From positions 1-64,000 of the forward strand of contig CALOBA010000044.1 in the NCBI GenBank assembly GCA_942491465.1: DNA of 64,000 nucleotides, in the 5' to 3' direction. The position numbers and the translations under genes were made by a program. This DNA is from CALOBA01 sp942491465. GTDB lineage: Bacteria; Pseudomonadota; Gammaproteobacteria; Chromatiales; Chromatiaceae. Positions 28,030 through 37,219 of this stretch are shown here, in pieces. Under the pieces are notes generated by a model. The model worked only from the letters and a program-made list of their open reading frames with translations. It ran no database searches and had not been told where the DNA came from. The stretch's first letter is position 1. The number at the start of each line of letters is the position of its first letter.

Positions 28030-29115
28030 TCAGTCCCCGTCCACCTCCGGCGACGGCTCCGCCAGCACAGGCTGCAGTAGCGTGTCCGCCGGCAGGGGAC
28101 GAATCCAGACGTCCATCCCGGCCACGGCCTCCGGCAGGTCCGCCTTGGCGGCGAGGGCCGCCTCGTTGGACGCGTGGAGGCTGTGGATCAGCACATACCA
28201 GGGTCGGCCCCGGTAGGTCTCCTCGCGCAGGTAGACGGGGACCCCGGCGAAGTCCCGCCGAGCGAGCCGCAGCACCGCATCGCGATCAAAGGCGCCGAGC
28301 AGCTGCAGCGCGTAGGGGCGCTTCCCCACGCGCATCGGCTCGGGGGGCGTCGCGGCAGCGGGCGGCGGTGAAGTCTCGGGCTCGACGGCGCGCTGCCGCT
28401 CGGCGCGGGCCGGCAAACGCTCATCCATGCCCGCCCCTGGCCCCGGGTCGGGCGCGGCTTCGACGCGGGCCTGCATCGCGTCGAACTGACGTTCCAATCG
28501 CGTCTGCCTCTGGCGCAGGGGCTCAAGGCGCTGCATCAATGCCGCCTCGTCGAGCGCCCCCTCCGCCGCTGCTCCGCTCGCGCGCTCAAGCCCCTCCGCC
28601 AAGGAATCGAGCCGCGCCTCCTGTGCCGCTTGGCGACTTGACAAGGCATCCGCGGTATCGGCCAGCCGGGCTGCGAGCGCGGCGATCTCGGCCGGATCCG
28701 CGGTCGTCTCCACCGCTGCCGGCGCGAACGTCGCCAAGCGCATGTCGACGGAGCGACGGAGCTGATCGAGCCCCTGATAGGCCCAGGCCAAACCGCCGAT
28801 GATCGTGACCAGCAGGACGGCGACGAGGGCGATCAGCACCCCGCGCTGCCGGGCGAGCCGATGCTCGATCTCGCGGCGCTGGGTCTGCCAGGCCTTCTGC
28901 ATCTGCTGGGTGCTGCGTCGGCGGTCATCGTCGACGTCGGCGATGCGCTCGACCAGCGACTTCTCGACGTCGCGCAGGGCGTCGACTTTGACGGGGGCCC
29001 CGGACGGCGCTCGGACCGCGGCTTGGGGATGCGTATCACCGGAATGATCGTGGTGAAGAAAATGGGCGAGATCGGGGGCGTCGGTGCCGCCGTCCGCGTC
29101 GTTCGGTTTATCCAT
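28030..29115 (-). CDS. SPOR-domain membrane protein
   Basis: 361 residues from MDKPNDADGGTD. A cytoplasmic N-terminus of ~90 residues leads to one transmembrane helix (GVLIALVAVLLVTIIGGLAWAY), then a periplasmic coiled coil with a Pro-rich linker. The C-terminal ~80 residues (RPYALQLLGAFDRDAVLRLA ... YRGRPWYVLIHSL) form a SPOR domain that binds denuded peptidoglycan glycans. DamX-like proteins have this plan. It diverges from the SDR gene. Confidence 0.8.
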   Translation of the reverse strand: MDKPNDADGGTDAPDLAHFLHHDHSGDTHPQAAVRAPSGAPVKVDALRDVEKSLVERIADVDDDRRRSTQQMQKAWQTQRREIEHRLARQRGVLIALVAVLLVTIIGGLAWAYQGLDQLRRSVDMRLATFAPAAVETTADPAEIAALAARLADTADALSSRQAAQEARLDSLAEGLERASGAAAEGALDEAALMQRLEPLRQRQTRLERQFDAMQARVEAAPDPGPGAGMDERLPARAERQRAVEPETSPPPAAATPPEPMRVGKRPYALQLLGAFDRDAVLRLARRDFAGVPVYLREETYRGRPWYVLIHSLHASNEAALAAKADLPEAVAGMDVWIRPLPADTLLQPVLAEPSPEVDGD

Positions 29116-29293
29116 CGCGATGCCGTTTCCTCCTCGGCGTGGTTTGCTCGCGCTAGATGATCCTTTAGTTCGCGCTTGAATCCAAGTGCGCGCGCACCGA
29201 TTGCCGATAAACCGACGCGGGTGCGGTCTCGACAGGACGCGCATCACCCCGGTATCGGCAACAGCGATCGACAAACATGAGAGGCCAAGACCC

Positions 29294-30166
29294 GTGGCAG
29301 CAACGAACGATCTGACCGACAAGACGGCTTTGGTCACCGGAGCCAACTCAGGCTTGGGTAGGGCGATCTGTCAGGCGCTGGCGCAACAGGGTGCGAGAGT
29401 GCTGATGGTCGCAAGGGATCAGGGACGCGGCGAGCGGGCGAGGGCCGCGATCGCCGCGGCCACCGGCAACGACCGGGCCGAGCTGTTGGTGGCCGATCTG
29501 GCCTCTCAGCAGCAGATTCGTGAGCTGGCCGCCCGCGTGAGCGCCGACGTCGACCGACTCGATCTACTGGTCAACAACGCCGGCACGGCCTTTCGCGAGC
29601 GCCGCCTCAGCCCGGACGGCATCGAGCGCGCGCTGGCGATCAATCACCTGGCCCCGTTTCTGCTCACCGAGCTGCTGCTCGATCGGCTGCGCGCGGCACC
29701 GGCGGCGCGCATCGTCAATGTCGGCACCAAGATCGACACCGCCATGGACCTGGACGACCTGAACTGGGAGCGTCGGCGCTACCGCATGATGCCGGCCTAC
29801 GGGCAGTCGAAGCTCGGGATGCTGCACTTCACCTTCGAACTGGCCCGGCGTCTCGCCGGCAGCAACATCACGGTCAACTGCGTGTTCCCCGGCGTGTTCC
29901 GTTCCAATCTCGGCGGCACCGACGGCGCCCAAGGCCCGTTCTGGCGCGCGGTGGCGCTGTTGCTCGGCTGGGCCATTCCGTCGCCGGAGCGCGCCGCGGA
30001 GCGGGTCACCTATCTGCTGACCTCCTCCGAGCTGGACGGCGTATCCGGGCGCTACTGGGGTGCGCGCAAACCCATCCAGGCACCGGCGCAGGCGCTGGAC
30101 CCGGCGGTCAACCGGCGCGTCTGGGACATCAGTGCGCGGCTGACCGGCCTCGACGACAGCGCTTGA
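29294..30166 (+). CDS. Short-chain dehydrogenase/reductase
   Basis: 290 residues from a GTG at 29294. The Rossmann signature TGANSGLGRAI, NNAG (LLVNNAGTAF) and catalytic YGQSK (Tyr-x-x-x-Lys) are all present. The retinol-dehydrogenase-like NHLAPFLLTELLLDRL segment and late loop suggest a hydrophobic substrate. The specific reaction cannot be read. Confidence 0.88.
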   Translation: MAATNDLTDKTALVTGANSGLGRAICQALAQQGARVLMVARDQGRGERARAAIAAATGNDRAELLVADLASQQQIRELAARVSADVDRLDLLVNNAGTAFRERRLSPDGIERALAINHLAPFLLTELLLDRLRAAPAARIVNVGTKIDTAMDLDDLNWERRRYRMMPAYGQSKLGMLHFTFELARRLAGSNITVNCVFPGVFRSNLGGTDGAQGPFWRAVALLLGWAIPSPERAAERVTYLLTSSELDGVSGRYWGARKPIQAPAQALDPAVNRRVWDISARLTGLDDSA

Positions 30167-30174
30167 GATCGCCG

Positions 30175-31341
30175 TCAGGACAGCCCCACGGCGTCGAACA
30201 GGATCGTCAGCACCGCCGCGGCAATGACGATAAAGACGATCGCGGTCACCACCGCCGAGGTTGTCGCCTCACCGACGGCGGCGGCGCTGCGCCCACACTG
30301 CATCCCGCGCAGGCAGCCCGACGCGGCCACGATCGCGCCGTAGACGGTGGCGCTGATCAGACCCTGCAGGATGTGGTGCCACTGGATCGCGGCGCGGGTC
30401 TCGACCAGATATTCGGTCAGGCTGAGCCCACCGACGGCGACGCCGACGAAGGCGCCGCCGAGGATGCCGAGCAGATCCGCATAGACCGCCAACAGCGGGG
30501 TCATAGCGGTGAGGGCCAGCATCCGCGGCAACACCAGAAATTCCATGGGCGCGATGCCGAGGGTGCGCAGGGCATCGATCTCCTCGTTGACCTGCATGGA
30601 GCCGAGCTCGGCGGCGAAGGCGGCTCCGGTCCGCCCGGCGAGCACGATGGCGGTGATCAACGCGCCCATCTGGATGACCGTCGCCAGCCCCACCATGTCC
30701 GCCACATAGACGCGGGCACCGAACAAGGCGAGCTGCTGGTCGGCAATGTAGCCCAGGATCACGCCCACCAGAAAGCTGATCAGGCTGACGATCGGCAGCG
30801 CATCGGCACCGGCGCGCTGGACCGTCAGCCACAGGTCCACGCGGCGAAACCGTGCGCGCCCCGTCAGCAATCGGCGCAGCGCCAGCGTACCCTCGCCGAA
30901 AAAGGTCATGATCTCGCCGGTCGAACGGGCGAGGCCGAGGAAGTCCCGCCCGATCGCGGTCACGAATGATCCCGATTGCGTCGGTACCGTCGCCTCGCCA
31001 TCCGGCGGGATCGACCGGGCAAGCTCCAACAGACGCTCAAGGTCCCCCGGCATGCCACGGATCTCCAACCGCCCATGACGATCGATGGCGATGCCCTCCA
31101 GCGAGCGCAGGAAGACCACCAGAGACGAATCCCAATCGGTGACGGCGGCGACATCAACGGCAATGCCTCCGCAGGCCGGCAGGTCACGCAGCATGTCCTC
31201 CACGTCGTTGCGTGTCGGCACGTGCCGAGCCAAGCGCCAAGCGCCGCGCAACACCATCAGGGTCTCGTCCCCGCGGGCGTCATGCAGGCGGATCTCGGCA
31301 GGCGCCGCGGCCGTTACAGGGGGCATTCCGCCCGCAGACAT
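30175..31341 (-). CDS. MlaE-type ABC transporter permease with N-terminal STAS domain
   Basis: 388 residues from MSAGGMPPVT. Residues ~1-105 form a STAS-like domain (VDVAAVTDWDSSLVVFLRSL). The remainder is a MlaE/YrbE permease with several membrane helices (LISFLVGVILGYIADQQLAL) and the conserved loop GRTGAAFAAELGSMQVNEEIDALRTLGI. These permeases move phospholipids between membranes with an MlaF-type ATPase and an MCE protein. Those partners are not visible here and should lie beyond the small shared space or elsewhere. It converges with the SDR gene. Confidence 0.85.
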   Translation of the reverse strand: MSAGGMPPVTAAAPAEIRLHDARGDETLMVLRGAWRLARHVPTRNDVEDMLRDLPACGGIAVDVAAVTDWDSSLVVFLRSLEGIAIDRHGRLEIRGMPGDLERLLELARSIPPDGEATVPTQSGSFVTAIGRDFLGLARSTGEIMTFFGEGTLALRRLLTGRARFRRVDLWLTVQRAGADALPIVSLISFLVGVILGYIADQQLALFGARVYVADMVGLATVIQMGALITAIVLAGRTGAAFAAELGSMQVNEEIDALRTLGIAPMEFLVLPRMLALTAMTPLLAVYADLLGILGGAFVGVAVGGLSLTEYLVETRAAIQWHHILQGLISATVYGAIVAASGCLRGMQCGRSAAAVGEATTSAVVTAIVFIVIAAAVLTILFDAVGLS

Positions 31342-31705
31342 GACGACTATGCCCTCTGCGTCCCACTGCGCCGGGCGCGCGCACGCCACCTTGTACTTGC
31401 GGGGACCGATCGACAGGCACAAAAAAGCCGCCCCCCGCGCAGGGTCGGCCCACGTGGGGGAGTGGATAGTTCCAAGGCGTGGGTTATCATCGCGTCTGCG
31501 CTCCGGATTTGAAGATTCGCAACCTGCGCACATCGACACATCCGACGGGGGCGGCCCATTCGGCGCCACGGCGGTCGATGGCGAGTCGTACCGGGGGCAT
31601 AATACCCAGATCGCCGCGCAGATCCCGGCTGAGCCCGCAGCCGACCGCGCGTCCTGCAGGGCCACCACTGCCGAGCGCGGCATACAGGCTGAGGGCCAAA
31701 CTCCC

Positions 31706-32959
31706 ATGGCGTTGACGTTACGCGTAATCCGACACAACAAGGCGGCGATAAACCCTCCGATCATCGCGCGTTTCGGCGCCGGCGACGGCAGTATCGGCCG
31801 TTCGCCGGAAAATGACCTCTGCCTGCCCGACCCCGACCGTTGGGTGTCGAGCCGTCACGCCAAGCTGACGTTTCGCGACGGGGCCTACTACGTCGTCGAC
31901 GTCAGCACCAACGGGACGCTGCTGAATGCGGCGGACAATCGTCTCGTGCGCGACAGTGCAGTGCGCTTGGCCAACGGCGATATGCTCGGCATCTGCGGCT
32001 ACGAGATCCAGGTCTCCATCGACAACCACGCCCTCCCTGAGAAGTCTCCCGCCAGGGCCCCGGGCGTCGCCGATCCGGCGAGCCTCGGCGGCCCGACGAT
32101 GATCGAGCGCCGACCGGAGGCCTCGACAATGCCGCCGGCGCAGATTCCGAGGCCCGCGAACCGTCAGCCGCCAACGCCGGCCGAGCCGCGGGACGCCGTC
32201 CGCACGTCGCCACCATCGGTCCCGGTGCCCGCAGGGACGCACACGCAATTGATCAACCGTGCCGAGCTTCTGCCGCAAAGACCGGCGGTGGCGCTCGCCA
32301 CCGCACCCGGCGCAGACCCGACCTCTGAGCAAAGGCTGTTCGATGCCTTTGTCGAGGGCCTGGGCTGTCGCATACAGGCGACCGACCAGGCAGAGCAGCA
32401 GCGCATCTTCCAAAATGCCGGCCAATTGCTGCGCACCTTCTCCCAAGGCCTGGTCGAGGTGCTGAAGGTACGCAGCCACTTCAAGAACGAGCTCCGGCTG
32501 GAGATGACCACGATCCAGCATTCCGAGAACAATCCGTTCAAGTTCTCCCTCGACCTGGAGGAGACCTTGGAGCGCATCCTCAGAGAGCCGGAGGGCAACA
32601 GCCGAATGCTGCCGCCGGTCGAGGCCGCTGCATCCGCCTGTGCCGATCTCAAGGATCACCAGCAGGCGATCATTCACGGTCTGCGCACGCTGCTGCGGGC
32701 CGTCCTGCAAGAGCTCGATCCGGACGCCATCGAGCAGGAAACCCCGAAATCCGGCGTGATCGAGGAACGGCTGAACCCCGCCGCGCGCAAGGCGCGGGCC
32801 TGGGATCACTACGTTGCGACCTTCAAGCAGCTGCACGAAGAGGTGCGCGAGGACGCATTGCGCCGATTCGACCGAGGCTTCGCCGACGGTTACGAGTCCT
32901 ACACCCGTCGATGCCGCACCGAGCGTGGCATTGTCGGCAAGCGACGCGGCAGGAATTAG
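31706..32959 (+). CDS. tagH: Type VI secretion-associated FHA protein (TagH-like)
   Basis: 417 residues from MALTLRVIRHNKAAINP. The N-terminal FHA domain (~25-95) has GRSPENDLCL, SSRHAKLTF and STNGTLLN, the phosphothreonine-binding residues. A Pro-rich linker follows, then the C-terminal VasL/ImpI-like domain (FVEGLGCRI, LLRTFSQGLVEVLKVRSHFK, NNPFKFSLD, KARAWDHYVATFKQLHEEV). TagH links T6SS assembly to threonine phosphorylation. No other T6SS gene is in the window. The upstream open frame from 31085 is antisense to the permease and is rejected; the 31342-31705 spacer otherwise holds promoters only. Confidence 0.82.
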   Translation: MALTLRVIRHNKAAINPPIIARFGAGDGSIGRSPENDLCLPDPDRWVSSRHAKLTFRDGAYYVVDVSTNGTLLNAADNRLVRDSAVRLANGDMLGICGYEIQVSIDNHALPEKSPARAPGVADPASLGGPTMIERRPEASTMPPAQIPRPANRQPPTPAEPRDAVRTSPPSVPVPAGTHTQLINRAELLPQRPAVALATAPGADPTSEQRLFDAFVEGLGCRIQATDQAEQQRIFQNAGQLLRTFSQGLVEVLKVRSHFKNELRLEMTTIQHSENNPFKFSLDLEETLERILREPEGNSRMLPPVEAAASACADLKDHQQAIIHGLRTLLRAVLQELDPDAIEQETPKSGVIEERLNPAARKARAWDHYVATFKQLHEEVREDALRRFDRGFADGYESYTRRCRTERGIVGKRRGRN

Positions 32960-33105
32960 CCGTCAAAAGTGGACAATCGGCGCGTCGATTGGGCAAGATT
33001 GTATCCCGTCCCGTTCGAGGTCCAAACGCCGCCGGACCTCGATCGGAGTTGAGCCACACTCGCACAGGGCCCCGGACGCCGCGCGCGTCGGGTTAGGAGG
33101 AGAAC

Positions 33106-33693
33106 ATGCCGAACCGCGGTGTAAACAAGGTCATCCTGGTCGGCAACCTCGGTGCCGACCCCGAAGTTCGCTATACGGCGAACGGCGATCCCGTAGGCAC
33201 GCTGAGCGTTGCAACCAGCGAGGTATGGCGCGACAAGAGCACCGGAGAGCCCCAAGAGCGCACGGAGTGGCATCGCGTCGTGATCTTCGGAAAGGTCGCC
33301 GAACTCGCCAAGCAATATTTGCAGAAGGGCCGCAAGGTCTATGTCGAGGGCAAGCTGCGCACACGCAAATGGCAGGGCCAGGATGGGCAGGATCGCTGGA
33401 CGACGGAGGTGGTAATCTCCCAGTTCGAAGGCGAGCTGCAGTTCCTCGACAGTCGTGGCGGCGGCACCGCACCCTACGATGGGGCTCAACCATCGGCCGC
33501 TGCCTCGTCGGCCGGCGCCGGCCATCAACAGGGCAGCTGGGGCGGGTCTCCCGCGGGTGCAGGCCCGGCGGCCCAACAGCCGCAACAGCCAACGGCCCCC
33601 GCCCCCGCGAGCGGCGGCTCGCCGGCTGCGCGCCCTGCCGGCGACAACCCCTCCGGGGCCGATGCCCCGTTCGATGACGATATACCGTTTTGA
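33106..33693 (+). CDS. ssb: Single-stranded DNA-binding protein
   Basis: 195 residues, preceded by GGAGGAG. The OB fold begins NRGVNKVILVGNLGADPEVRY and includes TEWHRVVIFGKVAELAKQYLQKG. A Gln/Pro/Ala/Gly-rich tail ends in the acidic tip FDDDIPF, which docks PriA, RecQ, Pol III chi and other partners. Confidence 0.97.
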   Translation: MPNRGVNKVILVGNLGADPEVRYTANGDPVGTLSVATSEVWRDKSTGEPQERTEWHRVVIFGKVAELAKQYLQKGRKVYVEGKLRTRKWQGQDGQDRWTTEVVISQFEGELQFLDSRGGGTAPYDGAQPSAAASSAGAGHQQGSWGGSPAGAGPAAQQPQQPTAPAPASGGSPAARPAGDNPSGADAPFDDDIPF

Positions 33694-33710
33694 TTTCCGC
33701 CCAGAATCCT

Positions 33711-34634
33711 ATGCCAGAGACACTTCCGCGCATCCTGCTCATCGGCGCCGACGGCCAGCTCGGCTGGGAGCTGCGTCGCGCACTGGCCCCGGTGGGCCAA
33801 GTCATCGCCGCCGACTTGGCCGGTGACGGCGGGCCGGCCATCGACCTGATGGACCCGGCCTCGCTGCGCAGGCTGTTCCACGAGACCGGCCCCGCATTGG
33901 TGGTCAACGCGGCCGCCTACACGGCGGTAGACAAGGCGGAGAGCGACCGTGCCCGGGCCCAGACGATCAACGCCGACGCGGTGGCCCTGATGGCCGAACT
34001 CGCCGCGGCCGCGAAGGCGCCGATCGTCCACTATTCCACCGATTTTGTATTCTCCGGCAAGACCGACCGCCCCTACCGGGAGGACGACGCACCAGCGCCC
34101 CTCGGCGTCTACGGCGAAACCAAGCTGGCAGGTGAGCAGGCGCTGTTGAGCTCGGATGCCGAGGTGTTGATCTTTCGCACCGCGTGGCTCTACGGTGTCC
34201 GCGGCGCCAACTTCCTGCTGACGATGCTGCGGCTGTTCAATGAGCGCACGGAGCTGCGCATCGTCGACGACCAGATCGGCACGCCGACTTGGAGCCGGAT
34301 GCTGGCCGAGGTCTCCGCCCAGATCCTATACCGGGTCCTCAGGGGCGACCTGGCCATCTCGGAGGTCAAAGGCCTCTACCACGTAACCAGCGCCGGCGCG
34401 ACCTCCTGGTACGGCTTCGCGGATGCGATCCGCTCGGCCACCGGACATCCCTGCAATCTCTTGCCGATCACCACCGACGAATATCCCGCCCCGGCACGGC
34501 GTCCCGCCTATTCCGTCCTGGACACCGGCCGCTTTCGCCGCACCTTCGGGCTGACCATGCCCGATTGGCGTCAATCCCTAGGGCTTTGCCTGGCGGACTT
34601 GCCGCGGGCGGCGGGGGCAGGCCAAGGCGGCTGA
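33711..34634 (+). CDS. rfbD: dTDP-4-dehydrorhamnose reductase
   Basis: 307 residues from MPETLPRILLIGADGQLG. It reduces dTDP-4-keto-rhamnose to dTDP-L-rhamnose for surface polysaccharides. The NAD(P) motif is GADGQLGWEL, NAAAYTAVDKAE follows, and the catalytic YGETK (Tyr-x-x-x-Lys) is present with RTAWLYG and DQIGTPTW. The other rml genes are not adjacent. It starts 17 bases after ssb stops and may share its transcript. Confidence 0.93.
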   Translation: MPETLPRILLIGADGQLGWELRRALAPVGQVIAADLAGDGGPAIDLMDPASLRRLFHETGPALVVNAAAYTAVDKAESDRARAQTINADAVALMAELAAAAKAPIVHYSTDFVFSGKTDRPYREDDAPAPLGVYGETKLAGEQALLSSDAEVLIFRTAWLYGVRGANFLLTMLRLFNERTELRIVDDQIGTPTWSRMLAEVSAQILYRVLRGDLAISEVKGLYHVTSAGATSWYGFADAIRSATGHPCNLLPITTDEYPAPARRPAYSVLDTGRFRRTFGLTMPDWRQSLGLCLADLPRAAGAGQGG

Positions 34635-34754
34635 GGGCCGCGGACCCCACCGCACACGACCCGGCGCGAGCCGGTGTCCACGACGTATCCGGACCGGCGA
34701 CACCGATCTGATACACTCCCGCGAATCCCAGCCAACCACGAATCGACAACGCCG

Positions 34755-36173
34755 ATGACCGTCCGCACCCGTTTCGCCCCGTCCCCGACCGGCTATCTGC
34801 ATGTGGGAGGCGCGCGCACCGCGCTGTTCTCCTACCTGTTCGCTCGCAAGCACGGCGGGCAGTTCGTCCTGCGTATCGAGGACACCGACTTGGAGCGCTC
34901 GACCGCGGAGTCGGTCAACGCCATCCTGGAGGGCATGACCTGGCTCGGGCTCGAGTACGATGAAGGTCCGTTCTTCCAGACCGAACGCTTCGAGCGCTAC
35001 CAGGCGGTCATCGACGAACTGCTCGACAAGGGGCTGGCCTATCGCTGCGACTGCCCGAAGGAGCGTCTGGACAAGCTGCGCGACACCCAGATGGCGGCCA
35101 AGGTCAAACCCCGCTACGACGGTCACTGTCGCGGTCGCAAGATCGATCCGAACAGCCCGCACGTCATCCGCTTCAGCAACCCGGTGGACGGCGCCGTAGT
35201 GGTCGAAGACCTGATCCGCGGGCGGGTCGCTTTTGCCAATGCCGAACTCGACGACCTCATCATCCGCCGCAGCGACGGCTCGCCGACCTACAACCTGACC
35301 GTGGTCGTCGACGATGCCGATATGGGCATCAGCCATGTCATCCGCGGCGACGACCACCTGAACAACACCCCGCGCCAGATCAACATCCTCAACGCCCTCG
35401 GCCACCCCCTGCCGTGCTACGCCCATGTTCCGATGATCCTGGGCGACGACGGCGCGCGCCTATCCAAGCGCCACGGGGCGGTCAGCGTCGTCGCCTACCG
35501 CGACCAGGGCTATCTGCCCGAGGCGCTGCTCAACTACCTGGTACGCCTGGGCTGGTCCCACGGCGATCAGGAGATCTTCTCCGTCGACGAGATGATCGAG
35601 GCGTTCGACATCGGGGCCGTCAACAAGGCCGCCTCTTCGTTCAATTGCGGCAAGCTCGATTGGCTCAATCAGCACTACATCCAATATGGCGATCCAAAGC
35701 ACATCGCCCACTTGCTCAGTCCGCAGATGGGCCACATCGGCATCGACCCGAGCGACGGGCCGGAGCTGACGGACGTGGTCGTGGCGCAGGCATCCCGCGC
35801 CAAGACCCTGACCGAGCTGGCCGACATCAGCGCCTTCTGTTACCGCGACTTCGAAGACTACGACCCCGCCGCCGCCAAGAAGCACCTGCGACCGGTCGCT
35901 CAAGCGCCCTTGTCGCGCGTGCGCGAGGCGCTCGACCTGCTCGCATTGGATGACTGGCACCCGGAGCAGCTGCACTATTTGGTGGAGCGCGTCGCCGGCG
36001 AACTGGAACTCAATCTAGGCAAGGTTGCCCAGCCCCTGCGGGTGGCCGTGGTCGGGCGTGCCGCCTCACCGGGCATCGACGTCACCCTCGCCCTCGTCGG
36101 CAAGGAGGCGACGCTGCGGCGGATCGACCGTGCACTGCGCTACATCGAGCAGCGCGCCGCGGGTGCCGCCTAG
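34755..36173 (+). CDS. gltX: Glutamate-tRNA ligase
   Basis: 472 residues from MTVRTRFAPSPTGYLHVGGA. Class I synthetase: the HIGH-type motif is HVGGART and the KMSKS-type motif is LSKRHG. NTPRQINILNALG and ARLSKRHGAVSVVAYRDQGY lie in the catalytic domain and the C-terminal helical domain binds the anticodon. It charges tRNA-Glu. Immediately after the stop lie two mobile repeats. Confidence 0.96.
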   Translation: MTVRTRFAPSPTGYLHVGGARTALFSYLFARKHGGQFVLRIEDTDLERSTAESVNAILEGMTWLGLEYDEGPFFQTERFERYQAVIDELLDKGLAYRCDCPKERLDKLRDTQMAAKVKPRYDGHCRGRKIDPNSPHVIRFSNPVDGAVVVEDLIRGRVAFANAELDDLIIRRSDGSPTYNLTVVVDDADMGISHVIRGDDHLNNTPRQINILNALGHPLPCYAHVPMILGDDGARLSKRHGAVSVVAYRDQGYLPEALLNYLVRLGWSHGDQEIFSVDEMIEAFDIGAVNKAASSFNCGKLDWLNQHYIQYGDPKHIAHLLSPQMGHIGIDPSDGPELTDVVVAQASRAKTLTELADISAFCYRDFEDYDPAAAKKHLRPVAQAPLSRVREALDLLALDDWHPEQLHYLVERVAGELELNLGKVAQPLRVAVVGRAASPGIDVTLALVGKEATLRRIDRALRYIEQRAAGAA

Positions 36174-36325
36174 GAGCCTGTCCGACTTAGGATCGGTTCA
36201 GAAACAAGTGGCGCAGACGCCCGCTCGCAAAACCGTTTGACTGGCCATTTCGTGGTTGCGCCTGCACCACTTGTTTCTGAACCTTGACTTAGCCACAAAC
36301 CCCTAAGCCAGACAGGCGGCGGTTT
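36174..36325. repeat. TIR element fragment enclosing palindromic element copy 3
   Basis: AGGAGCCTGTCCGACTTAG begins right at the gltX stop and a decayed inverse end (CCTAAGCCAGACAGGC) lies near 36303-36318. The 105-bp palindromic element sits between them. This mirrors the 8.4-kb arrangement and suggests the two repeat types insert together or share target preference. The rest of the gap to 36424 holds nothing I can identify. Confidence 0.55.
36186..36292 (-). repeat. Palindromic element copy 3 (~105 bp, inverted)
   Basis: Reads CTTAGGATCGGTTCAGAAAC at the left and TTCTGAACCTTGACTTAG at the right, so it is reversed relative to copies 1, 2, 4 and 5. Confidence 0.85.
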
Positions 36326-36424
36326 CGGGCTGATGGTCCGAGCCGCAGATCCAGGCTCGCCGCCGATGCCTCGGTCGACGGGCCCGGATCGATCCCCCGA
36401 TGCGGCGATCTTGCCGGTGCGCCT

Positions 36425-36964
36425 TCAGCCCCAGTGGCGAACGCGGCCGGTATCCAAGTGGACAAAATCCGAGCGTGGATAGTAGCCGACGCCCCCGCGG
36501 CCCATGCGAATCGCCGTGTCCCGCACGTGCCGAAGCGATGAGCCGCTCAGACGCATGTCCACCGCCTGTCCGCTCATGTGCAAGCTGCGCTTGGCAACCC
36601 CCGAGGATGTGCGCCTCAGCATCGCGTTGGTCTTCGGCGAGCGATAGCCGCCGATGATCTCGAACACCCCGTCATGGCCGCTAACTCGCTCCTGCACCTC
36701 GTACATCATGTCGAAGATGCGCGGATCGATCGCGGTCACATCCCCGGTACGAAAGTCCCGCAGGAAGTGGTTCAGCCGACGCAGCGCGCTGCGGTGATAG
36801 TTGTCGCCGGTTCTGTAGGTCAGGCTCAGTCTCTGGTCGGTGTGCAGGTGATGCAAGGTGAGGGCGCGAACGACGTCTTTGCCCCGTGGCCTCGCGAACA
36901 CCGGCGGGGCAAGGCCAGCCGCGACGGTGGACAGACTTAACCCGATGAAATATCTGCGGTTCAT
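36425..36964 (-). CDS. DUF882/YcbK-like peptidase M15 family protein, Tat signal
   Basis: 179 residues. The N-terminus MNRRYFIGLSLSTVAAGLA is a twin-arginine-type signal. The domain has the M15-like zinc ligands in RSLHMSGQAVDMRL and DFVHLDTGRVRHW, and GGYRSPKTNAMLRRTSSGVA. Relatives such as YcbK/MepK cut peptidoglycan cross-links in the periplasm. Confidence 0.88.
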   Translation of the reverse strand: MNRRYFIGLSLSTVAAGLAPPVFARPRGKDVVRALTLHHLHTDQRLSLTYRTGDNYHRSALRRLNHFLRDFRTGDVTAIDPRIFDMMYEVQERVSGHDGVFEIIGGYRSPKTNAMLRRTSSGVAKRSLHMSGQAVDMRLSGSSLRHVRDTAIRMGRGGVGYYPRSDFVHLDTGRVRHWG

Positions 36965-37098
36965 GTTTCCCCCGATTCGATCATGTTGTTGTGGCCGTCT
37001 AGTATAGAAACGGCCCGAGAAAAAGCAACGCCGTTGCCGCGCTGGCTCAAAGACCAGAGCCGAGCTCTAAACGACATTAACACTACACCATAACCATA

Positions 37099-37133
37099 GA
37101 CTCTTTCGAGAGTTTTTTTTCGAGCTATAATCT
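37099..37133 (+). promoter_or_regulatory. Perfect TATAAT -10 box next to a TTCG hairpin with T-run
   Basis: TATAAT lies at 37126-37131 with no strong -35 at standard spacing. Just upstream, ACTCT-TTCG-AGAGT followed by eight T has the form of a small intrinsic terminator on the plus strand (about 37100-37120). No plus-strand gene ends upstream. It could terminate a short RNA from the 36965-37100 spacer. The promoter would drive the transglycosylase downstream. Confidence 0.4.
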
Positions 37134-37219
37134 GGATCATGTAGCGGCACGGCAACTGTCGTAGAATATGCGGCAGTCCAGAGGCCGAAACGTGTCGGAG
37201 ATGAAACAGGTGTAGATCC

